Shown here in pieces: positions 10,687 through 22,715 of a DNA stretch of 64,000 bases; position 1 is the stretch's first letter; every line of letters begins with the position of its first letter. This stretch comes from Toxonevra muliebris (Eukaryota > Arthropoda > Insecta > Diptera > Pallopteridae). The stretch spans positions 1,674,001-1,738,000 of the forward strand of contig OY829330.1 in assembly GCA_963691655.1 (NCBI GenBank), written 5' to 3'. The position numbers and the translations under genes were made by a program. The notes beneath the pieces are model-generated. The model saw nothing but the letters and a program-made list of their open reading frames with translations. It was not told the DNA's origin and did not search any database.

Positions 10687-13600
10687 CTACAATATAAAAA
10701 CATTTGAACATGAATAGAAATTCGTGAAATGTATCCCTAAGAAGTCGAAGCTATAATTTTAAATGTTAATATAATTATTCCGATACTATAATGGGAAGAA
10801 TACAAGTAAATAATTTTTGTAAAATCTATTATATAAAAACCAAGGTACATGTTTGTCCGGAATACAAATTTACACCACTGCATATCGGCCACTTTAAAAA
10901 TTTGCGCGCACGTACCTTTGAAAACCGACCAGGTCATACAAATTATTCGTGATACTTTGGATAAGTGGGCTTAGCAATTTGGCATTTTACACGTTTTGAT
11001 GAAGACCCTTAGTACATTTGCTTTATATTTTATACAGTGTGATTCAGAAACTCTGATCAATACCGCATGAGGTGATGGATGTAGAGGTGAGAAAAAAATC
11101 ATATCAATGGAGGTGTTTCTCTTAACCCTTTCCGAGCTATAGAGGGTTTTTGCGTCTTGTTCCAGTTTTTTGTCATACCATTTAAGTTGGATAATAAATG
11201 AAAAGTATGCACCATCCGTATGAAAGCTAATAAAATTATCTTTCTACCTATTTCTAACGATGGATATTGAAATTTCTTCTGTAAGCGGAAAGCGGACAGA
11301 CTTCTAAGTTTTATCAAAATTTCACGTCATTATTAAAATTTTGTGAAGAAAATGAAAATGAGATTTGAAAAAATGTTGTAATTTCTAAGGGTCTTTTGCC
11401 CTCTTCCTTTTTTGAATTAGAATTACAAGATATCCAGACATTAAAATATGGTAAGCCCGCTAAATCCTTGCCTAATCCACAACTGACGTGAAGAACAATA
11501 TTAACATTTAAAATGACATCTCACGAGTTTCGACCCATAAAGAGAAAACAAATTAAAGTTAAGAAAACTACTTAAAAACGTATTATATATTCCTAGTATG
11601 AACTTACAAATGCTTTGTCCGAGTTTACAGATATTACTGGTTCTGTAGTAAAATTTATTGTGCTTAATTCATTCGCATCTGATGTATCATTTGATGTACT
11701 AGTTATATCAGTAGTACTTTTCAAAATATGGTTCTCCATTCCGACATTATTACTAGTTGAAGCAGCGAAACTATGCGAAGGTCCATCTTTATTTCCGGTA
11801 GCAGAAACAGTTTCAGTCGCGGTAACATTGCCCTGATGCCTAAGATCAGTTGATGATCGATTATTTTCTGCTATAGTTGAGTTTGTAATCGCATCAATAT
11901 TTATCGTTGAGGTTATTGTTGCTGGTTTCGCTGTCGCTTGTGTGTCTACTCTTAGATCATCAATATCTTCAGATTCGGGAATTTCCACGCCGTCTTTTAA
12001 TAGGTCTACAGCTCCATCAAGCTGCTCTATAATATCATCCATAGTGTCCGATTCAGTATAACCAGATTCTGCAAAAGTAGCAATGGTAAGCGCGGCATCA
12101 TTTGTGCCATCCGTATTGGCATTACTTGACGTAGCATTAATGGTTTGTTGCGCAACTGGTGTATTTTTAGACGTAAGCGTAATTGTTCTTTGCAATGTTG
12201 TACCACCAGCCGTCCCGGTATTGAAAATATTGACGAAGCCTTTTTTATTACCGCCTGTTGAGCTGGTTGGCAGCATTACCAATTTACTTGTGGAATTACC
12301 AGCACCACCAGTTGCCACTATAGTTTGCGGTTGAGGTTGGCCACTTTGATTAGATCCAACAATAGTTACAGTTTTCGGTACACCAGAAATATTGGAATTG
12401 GAAGACATTTGTACGGTAACAGCTTTGCCGCCTAATGTAATAGTTTTCTGCTGTATAGTAGAACCAACTCCCATTTTTTGCTGATGCTGCTGATTAGTTT
12501 GCTGCTGCGGTAAGTTAGTTGTTGTTGATGGTAACGTTAGGGTTATTGGTCGACCAGTGGTGCTAGTTACACCACGAATCATTTTAACTCCCGTCTGCGT
12601 TGCTACAACGTTACGTGTGGTAACAGCTGTTGCTGTAGTAGCAGTAGATCCAACTATTGAAACAATATTACCGCCTCCGGCATTTGTCATCACACCAGCA
12701 GCAGGTATTGTACGTAGCCCGGATCCTGTAGTAACAATAATTATCTGTTGATTTGTGAGCTGTTGTCCCTGCTTATTGGTTATAACAAATGCAGGTTTTC
12801 CACTAACGCCAGAAGACATTTTTCCTACTTGCAACATATTCGAATTCTTCATAATCAGTTTTGCTCCGCTTACAGTGTGCGGTGAAACAAGCTTCACTAA
12901 ATTAGCAGACACTAATGGTTTCTGTTGTCCACTATTTCCTGACGTTGTACTGCTTGTCCCAACTGCACCACTTACAGCAGCAATAAATTGCTGTGACTGT
13001 TGCGTTGTGTTACCGACCACAGGTGTTGTAACCAACTTAGGAGTAGTAGTTGTTTGCAGATTACCTAGAGATTGTGTTGCCGTTTTGGTCAAACTTAAGT
13101 TTACTTTAGGTACGGTTTGCACTGCTACCCCACCACTACTTGTCTTCACTAATTGGAATTGTACATTTGAACCCAATGTCAATGGTTTTTGTATGATATA
13201 CTGTTTTCCCCCAATTGTGGTCGCGGTCGCAATGGAAGTGCCACTAGTACCAATTGCATTTCCTTGAAGCTGTCCAGTTATTGTGCTACCTGTCGTCTGA
13301 GCTGTCTTTAAAATTGTCGTTGTGGCAGAGCCACCCTGAGTTGTAGCTAATCGCAATGTTTGACCGGTACCACCGGAAAGTAAACGGACTGCTGCACCTG
13401 CAACTGTAGCTGTTACAGCATTAGGAGCAGCGCTAACAACTCGTAAGTTACTGACATTAGCGGTCGATGATGTAGCTAACGGTGTTGAGGATACCGTAGT
13501 AACACCCGAATTTACTGTACTTGTGATAGTAGATGTACGCGATACAACAGTAGTTGGTCGAAATTTTTGTAAAATAGTAGTAATGTTACTTGTATTCATA

Positions 13601-16600
13601 CTATTTATTACAGATAAGGGTTGTTGTTGTGATACGTTAACTAACGTTGCAGATGTGACGCCACAGATTGATGCAGTGGCTTGTGTTGATGTTGCGGCAT
13701 TACTCAATAGACGCGATTGTATTGTATCGCCTGATGTTGTGGCCGTTATAACTTTTGTAATGATTTGTTGTTGAGACTGTTGCTGCTGTGGTTGCGCTAT
13801 AAATATGGTAGCATTTTGTGACAAGTGCTGTTGATGATGCACAATGGTATTGCTTTGCAATTTACCAGTTTGATGCTGCATTGGAGTCAATTGCGATGTA
13901 TTGACCATCGTAGCGGGCATTGTAGAATTATGTATTTTTTGATATTTAAATGATGTTCCAGTTGATGGGGTTACTTGTTGAGCCATACCATTTGATGCAA
14001 CCGATTGTCCAACGTTATTATTTGTTAGTATTTGTGGTATTGGAGTGCTTTGTGCAACAGATGGCGTAATCACTTTTGCTGACAAAGGTGATGGTTCAAT
14101 TTTTTGTGTTTGCAATTCATAAGCCGTAGCAAATGTGGTAGAAGTCCAGCATAACTCTAGGGCATGAGTAGAAGCACGTACAAGTGCGACTTTGACTGCG
14201 TACAATGGTTTAGTCACTTCTAAATACCAGAGGTCTTTGCAGCAAACCTAAAAAATTTGGTTGGAGTTCTTATAAATATAATATAAATAAAAAATTATTC
14301 ATAAAAATTTAGTATTCGACCAGGAATTATGTGTGTATTGTTAACTTTGCTCAAATTGGTCGTATTTTTCAAAGGGGTTATACTTTACTCTATCTAATAG
14401 CACGTTCACCTTGCCGCATAAACTCAAGTTTAAGATTTCTGATTTGCATTCACAGTGGAGTGTTTGATAAACTCCATGTTTAATATGACATTCGTTGCTT
14501 TGGTTACATTTTTCTAAGATTTTTTGTTTTCATTTTTTAAAATGCCTTCCAACATAAAAATCGTTTTGTTTATTCTGAAATTATATTTTAATATAATTCA
14601 GAAATACGTGGAAGCTGAAAAAACTTAAAATAAATCATTTCAGACAGACATGGGCTTTTTCCAATAAAATTTTAATATAGTGGTTTTAAATTTTAACTAT
14701 AGTGGTAGCTGGAGCTTTTTCCAGCATCACTAAAATTTATTAAATGGTATTAGAACCTCCTTTCACTTTCTGATAGTAGTGTTTTCCACTATCACTGAAT
14801 GTTATTTAGTGAGGAGGCTAAAATTTCTTCACTATCACTAATATATTTTAAGCAAACATTTTAATTAATGTGATGTTTTTTTTTCATATTACGACTGCCC
14901 TTCCCTGCTCCTCCCTGCAACCCCTACGTTCGGTCAAAAAAAAAAAAAAAAATTTCAGAATTGCCTTGCAAAAATAAATTATATTCGAAGGAGTGTGGCG
15001 CACTTTTTTTTACCTGTAAGGTGGTACGGTCTAATGCACAATTTTAACATCTTCCCAATTATAAAATCTTTGACCACAACAAAGACATAGCATGTACAAA
15101 ATCTGGAATAGCAATACTAGTCAAAAACAACCTTTTGCACCAAACCATAACAATGCACGGAATCAAAGACATACATAAAAAAAATATCTATAAAGAAACC
15201 GACGTCAACTTAACACCACATCAATTCCTGCAATTATCTAATCGCTGGCGACCTAAATGCACAAATTACCCTCTGGGGCTTTCAATATAACTCAAAAAGC
15301 GTGGGATCACATTCCTAACGATCGTTATCTTTCAATTTTTAATGTTGTGTCACTAACACTACTGAGCACTAGAAAAACTCTCACATCAGTAGACATGTCT
15401 ATGGCTAGTTCTGATCTGGCGGCATCATTGTCCTGGAGCTGCCCTCGCAACCAGTGGCATATGACCACTTTTGCATTTTCATGCACAACGCAATGACAAA
15501 CGGACCCAATAAGTCCACATGAAAGTTCAAAGAGAACAAAATCAGCTGGGAACTTTCCGAAACAAAACCGAGTTGCTACATAACCATATCATGCATAGTC
15601 AACAGAGAAGCCACACAGATTAAAAAGATTATGCGGAAATTTGCGAACGAATCCATATCAACCATGGTTTAATGCTGAAATAAGCAAATTAATAAGTTCA
15701 AAAAACAAATATTGGAAAAAGTTTAAAGCAAGAAAAATCTTTACACGAATTTTAAATTATAAAAAAGTGTGTGCCCAAGTAAGAGCCTGCAAACAAACGA
15801 AACAAAAGACCTGGGAACGCTTTGTAAATCCTCCAAGCCCAACCATGGGCACAAAAACATTGTGGAGTAAAGTCAAAAACATTAAAACACGAAATATGCC
15901 CAATTTTACCTCATCTTTTTGAACGGAACAGTTCTTTCCCACCCAAAGTTGATAGCAACAATTTTGCATCTTATTGAGCGCAATAAAATCCAACAATCAA
16001 AAACCAAACCCAATATTAACAACATGACAAGTGGGGAAAACATCATCAGCAATATTTTATATGAGGCAACTATTTTCGAATTAAACATAACACTTAAGCA
16101 AAAGGAACAGCACCTGGAAAGGACAAAATCACCTACACCATGATAAAAAATTAATTTACCGCGCTCAAAATGCGTTTGTGCGAATTATACACCAAGATAT
16201 TAAAAACAGGAATATATCCACATGATTGGAAACATGCAACCTTAACGCCTACACCAAAATCTGCGGAAAACCAGAACATGAGTGAAGGATACCGTCTTAT
16301 ATCCTTGTTGCATGTGCTTTCCGAAATTCTTGAAAGAATAATATCCCAAAGGTTATGAGAATCCTAGGAGTAACTTTTACTAGAAACTTACTATGGAATA
16401 TGCGCACAAACATAACCAACAATCTCAGCCAGGTCCACAACTTACGTGTGTACCGCATCACGACGACTTACTATATCTACGCCATTTTTAGTTTTTTTAA
16501 GAAATAAAAATTTGTTTTAAAACTACAATTTTACAATAGAAAGTACATATGAACCCAACAAGATATAAACAATACTTACTCTTAAAAAAACCTAAAAATC

Positions 16601-19600
16601 GACTAAGAATTTGAGTTTACATAAGAATACCCCCTAAAATTGTTGCATTTATTTTGAGAATTTCTGTAAATAATTGTTTTATCTATAAAGTGCTAATGAT
16701 AAGATTTAATTGATCAGACACTTTAACATGAATGCAAACAGAATAATAACGATAATTAATTAAAATCTAAATTCTTAAATCAATAAATTTCCGTTTTGGA
16801 CTATTATCTGTTTTTAATTAGAAATTGTACTCAAAGAGTTTATTTCAAGCTCACCCTGACCTGGTTGTTCCATGCTTTACGATACCCATCACGACCAGAC
16901 CAAACATAAAGTCGACTTTGTATGCCGACAGCACAATGACCAGCGCGTGCACGGGGGACATCTTCCTCCACAGTATCTAATGTGACATTTTCCCAAGTCA
17001 TAGTATCTTAATTTTAAAATAAAATAATAAATCATTTTTAAATAACTTTAAAATTGAAAAATTTTTTAATACCTAAATCTAATACAGCTAATGTGTTCGT
17101 ACATTTCCATTCACGTTCAGTAGTTGCCTTCGAGTCATTAATAACTAGCGGCACCCAACCTCCAAAAACGTACATTTTATTGCATATCATAGTAGAACTA
17201 TGCAAAGATCGTGGTAATGGAGCACGTGCACGTGTTCGAGGCTTAGTCCAAGTCATTGAATCTTTAATATATAAAAAAAAAAAATCCATACGATATATTA
17301 ACATTTTGTATTTTCAAACTATGTACAAAATACGACTTGCCAATATCTAAAAGCCACAAATCTCCTAAGCGACAGCCACTCATACCACCATAAATCAAAA
17401 GGTTAAATTTATTGCTATTTTTGCAAGTAAACGCCACTCCAGTGTGCGACTCTCGAGGAGGTGGACTTTCTCCATAAGTTTTTGGGATAATCCATTTACC
17501 GTTACTACTGTGTACGCCTCGCGTTTCCAAGATATATAAATCATTAAGATATCTAAGAAAAATGAATGGTTTTCACATTTAAAAAGGTTTTTGCAAGTGC
17601 TTACAATATGGTGCAAAAATTAGTTAGTGTAATGTGAAAGCAAATATTATTTTAATAATAATAATAATGTGACGTAGGAGGAAATATTAGTAGTAAGACC
17701 GGACTTCTTCGCAAACACTATATACAAAAACAATACTCCCTTGAGAAATGGCAACCCAATTATTTGTCTAAGGATTAAACAATACCACAACTCGATGATT
17801 CCACAGCATACTCCAAATATTAAATGCAAAAAAATTGTGCAGATATCGCACGTACTGAATCGCTTGGTAAAAAAGCGCTCACAGAATTGTAACTGTAAAA
17901 ACTTGTTCTACCTACATTCATCTATACATACAGGGTGCAATGCAGTTTCTCTGCAGTGGTCTTTCAACGTAACATTTCTGATTCATTGGATCGTACCAAA
18001 ATACAAGAGGAGGGTCCTTTGGAACTCGTCGTTAAAACAGACAGCTCCCATTTTAAAACCACAAAGTTAGTAATGAGCAAAATAAATATGGTACTTTTCA
18101 TAAAGATTTTGGAATACAAATTAATTATAAAGTTAATATATCCTCTAAATCAGTGGTTCTCGAGTGGTGGGGCACTCCCCCCTGGACAGGCGTAGACTGA
18201 TTTGAGGGGAGGCCCGGAGATATTTCAATAAACAAATATTTGAATACTCTGTAATGCAAAATCATAATCAGTTCCAGAATCCGAGAGAAAGTAAATTTGC
18301 GAGTTAAATTGTTTTTGTTGTTCTAGAATTCGAGTGAATTCATATTCACTATTTTGTTTTAACTCGTTGTAATGTTTGCAACTCGCTGTAATTTTCAATC
18401 AGCTGATTTTTGGCGCAAAGAAAAAAAACAAAACAAGTTGTGAAAATTTCAAAATATTAATGCTTTAATTTTATATACGCTAAATATTGAAGCCGAAAAC
18501 CAATATGCTAGCGAAAGATTAAACAGTAGTAGGGGCAGCAAAAGAAGCAGCAACGACCACAGCAGCTATCGAGATGGACATCATTTCCTCATCGGAGCTT
18601 GTGCTGTCTACATTTTCAAAAGTGGAAGGGGGACCAAACCTTGCAGTTCCGGTTACACCTTCAATTACCGTGTAAATTCCTTGGAGTTGTGCGCTATTTT
18701 CTTCCCAATATTTGTCTTCTAATCCATCCAAACCTAATGATGTGTTCAATTAGAAAATTGCATACAAAAATATGTGTATGAAATTACCTTTTTCCAATCT
18801 GATTCAGGTCCGTCTTCAATTGTCACCACGTGATTCTGCTTTTGGTTGGTTGGTTAAGGACGCTGACCCATAGTAGACCTACTGTGAGTCAGAAATAGCG
18901 CCGTTTTGAAACCACTTTCTCAACTAACTAAAATTAAAGCTGGACTCTTACTACCCCAGCTGTGCTCTTACCCACCCCATGGAGTTTAGGTAATCTAGCA
19001 AATTCTTTGGACCGACTGCTTACTTTCTCAAGGAGATGTCTTGATACTTCTTCACAAACTTGAGGAATAAGGCATCCTGGAAGGATTTCTTATGCTTTCG
19101 TCTTGAAATTTTTATTTTCATTCATATTTTTTATACTTGATTAATTTTTTATTAAATTTACTTATATTTTTGCGCCGACTTCTCTATTTCACTTGTTGCT
19201 GCTAAAGTAAATTCAAATCACTTTATTTTTTGTGAATTCGGTTTCTAGAACATGCGAATTCGTTCGAAATTTACTTTTAACAACGAGTAAGAAAAGAAAA
19301 GTGAATTCTAGAACACCAAGCAGTGAAATTGGTGTGATTTCAATTCACTTTCCCTCGGAAGTGAATTCTGGAACATGCCTGAATATTTTGTATTTAACAA
19401 AATAATTTATTATTTCTTTCATATTATATGTTAAAACCTACAACATGAACCTTTTAGTTTCACATTTTCCATTTCTGACTTAAGGTACGCACACAGAGTT
19501 GCGATTTTATCGGTGCGAATCCGCAAAGTAAGAAATTACAACAATGCAACCCATTGTTTCATATGAGTGTGCACACACATCTGCGATTTTGACGCATCGC

Positions 19601-22600
19601 TTTTTTCGAACAATCACAGTTCCTCTCTTTTGTCATCCCGAAAACGCAAACTGCTGAGTTTTCATGCCGGCAAGTGACAAAATAAAGAAGAAGAGGAAGT
19701 GAAATGAAAAAAGTGAGCAAAAAGAAACAAATTCAGCAATGTTTGATATTATTAATACTTTTATTCTAATATTTATATTTAAATAGTTAATTGAACTGGT
19801 AGAAATCTCTGGAATGTGGCAGAAAGAAATGGAAATCAGCTGTTGCGATTTCAATGCGAAAAAATCGCAACAGTGTGTGCCCCTTTGCGTTTTTGAAATT
19901 CGCTGCAGAGACGCATCAGAAATGGTCCGAATTCGCATCGATAAACAGCATTAAACAGCAAAAATACGACAAATTGTTAAAAACCATTATTAAAAAAGGA
20001 ATCGAATGTAAAATACCATTTTCAAAGAACTTTAGTTCAAATAAATTTTAAGTGTTTTTTTTTTAACTTTTACTATCAAAAACTTTAACATTAGGAATCA
20101 CTTAAGATAATGCATGATTGACTCTATTTATTAATTATTTGGTTAGTTTAAGCCAGCGAATTTCCAACTAAAACTTCACCATCCTAGTTTTCCTCACGAG
20201 GAACAATTCAACTACCAAATAAATTTACTAGTCTAGTTTATCTTTGAAGCAAACTAACCAGAGCCTCATCCAAACTACGGAAAACTCAGATTTTTACCAA
20301 GGCGGGTAAGATTTAATTTAAAAAATAATTTTAATAAAAAAATTTTTTTATTATACCACGTTTTTAAAACGGACAAAAAAGTATAAAATAATTTCTTCTT
20401 GTCCCATACATATTTATAATACCATACAGATTCATAACCCCATACAGATTGTCTTGAAAATATGTAATTGTGAATTTTAGTAGGTCTGGAAATATTTGCA
20501 TGATTTAAAACGAAAAGCGTGGGACGCTTATGGATAGAGGTAAAATTGGTAGCGACTTAAGTGAACTATTCATCTATCAATTTCACGTCGCACTACTTTT
20601 GAAGAAATTGTTATTACTATTTTCAACATTTTACCTAAATATTTTTAAATAAGTATATGGATATAAAATGATGAAATATTTTAGTTGAATATATTTAGCT
20701 AAAATGTTGGAACTTTTCATATTTTATATTTCATAAACTTATAAATAAATTATCCTTCTTGTAAATTTTTTTACATTCACAACAACAAATCTTCTTTTTA
20801 TTTTTGTCTCTAGCTCATCGGGAAGTTACTTTAAAATCGATTGCAAAATTTGTACCGAACAGACTAACAGACAGACAGACACCATTGAAAGCGAGTTGAT
20901 ATAAACGTGGTAAAATAGTAAACCAGCATAAAAAATTGTTGTGTGAAAATCTGAGTAGGGAAGGCGCGGGTTTGCCACTAATTTGAAAAGGGGGGCGTAG
21001 GATGAGCACAGTTGAGAACCTCTGGTCTAAATCTTGGAAACAAGACTCTTTAAGACGAAAGTCTTAAGTCAATATTACGCTCCAGTAGACGGAACGACTG
21101 AAGACCAAAAAAAATTACCTATACCTTCAGATGAATGCGTCATACGACTCTCTCTTGCGAGGTGACATCATCTTCGCAATAAGAGACTTGAATCCAAAAG
21201 TCGGTACCACAAATGTTTCTGTGGAACACAAGACATGGTTTGGGTAAACATAACGATAACACTGAGGGTTTCATCGATTTTGTAACGCTAAAAGTCTGGT
21301 CATTGGTGGTATCCTAATTCGAGAATGAGGATTGCCATCACTGCCATCTTTCACTCTTGCATCTCTACTTTTCCTGTTTATGTTAACGTAACTTACATTA
21401 CATCACGGACCAGCAATGCGTATCAGACAGACGCAATAAAAGGGGGCCGACATTTCCCTCTTACGCGATCACCACCTTGCCATCGCAAAAATTCTATTGT
21501 TCACCGCTCTCACCAAAAAGTCAGTAGCTGCGACAAAGTACAACGTATACCGTCTCAAAGTCTCTGCAGTAAGAATATAATTTCGTGACGAGCTGCCCGA
21601 GCCCCATCATGCGCTTACAAGTAATGCCGACTCAACTTCTCGTTGTAATGGAAATCAATCATGAAAACCTGGATTGACATCACCATTAACACGGTTCCGA
21701 GAAGCAAAGGCAGTGCCTGAGTGACGCCATGACAGATCGTAGTGGAATACATGCTAAGCAGCTTTGCAGCTGTAGAGCCTTGACGAAGGCTGTACAGTGA
21801 TTCGTACACCGTAACAACAGACGATACATCAACAACCTCGCTGGAGCTACTGAATCTGGAACCACAATTGGCGACTCACTCTATTTAAGACCACAAAAAA
21901 GTTGGTTGACAAAAGCCTTGAGCATCCCATAAAAACCCCAAAACTTGATGCCTGATGAATAGCAACTGCGCCGATAGATAGAACATTTCTCTGCCGTGTT
22001 TAACAACGTCCTTGTTTCTTCCCCTATTCAGCCTGTCATTTCTAGTGACACCATCAAGACTAGCATCTCCACCCAATTTGCAATAAAACAACAACCGAAC
22101 GGCAAAGCTGCCAGTATAGATGGAGTTGTATAAAACATTTAGTGGTAGTGGAAGTAAAATCCCACTGTCACTAAAACCTTTTGTGTTAGTGGAAATAAAT
22201 ATACCTTTAGTGGTAGTGGAAGTAAAAATTAACTACCACTAAACCTTTAGTAAATAAAATCTCACTATCACTAAACGTTTAGTGGTAGTGAAAATCGAAA
22301 CCAACTACCACTAAACTAGTGGAAATTAAACCCACTACCACTAACCATTTGGTGGTAAGTGCAATGCATTGTAAAAGAATGTATAAATGTTTGAATGGAT
22401 GAATATATTAACCTTTTTCTTGTATTAAATACTTTAGAACTACTACTGTAGAAAGTTCAATTTCAATGAAAAAAAAAATATTTTTTTCATTTTCCATAAA
22501 TTATTTTACCATATTGCTGTGTTATACAATGATTACACTGTTCTACAAATGGAAACTTTTGAAAACGAGCAGAGACGGGACAGATGCACTTAGGCTAATG

Positions 22601-22678
22601 GAGGGAGGCTGAGTCTGAATTCGTGGTCCGTTTTGCTCTGCTATGTCACAATTTTTGTTATTGACAACAAAATCTTTA

Positions 22679-22715
<37 letters not shown>

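Larger units (their letters stand above)
18151..21024. mobile_element. hAT-like element with 8-bp target duplication
   Basis: The ends are CAGTGGTTCTCGAG (left) and CAGAGGTTCTCAAC (right, reverse-complemented), matching the CAGNGGTTCTCAA consensus of hAT termini. The flanks are CTCTAAAT at 18143-18150 and GTCTAAAT at 21025-21032, a 7/8 match of an 8-bp duplication. The sub-terminal GGGGCGTAGG block also occurs at 2070. No hAT transposase is visible, so the element is non-autonomous and carries nested insertions. Confidence 0.78.

Noticed and set aside
12755..13267. 170-codon plus-strand frame opposite Hcf exon 7
   Set aside because: It is a shadow of the low-complexity Hcf exon; codon periodicity and homology belong to the minus strand.
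15757..16088. Minus-strand frames opposite the I-clade LINE
   Set aside because: The LINE blocks are on the plus strand and these frames carry no motif.
19484..19883. piggyBac assignment for the 400-bp MITE because TTAA-like bases are on its left
   Set aside because: The right flank does not carry TTAA, so no target duplication is supported.
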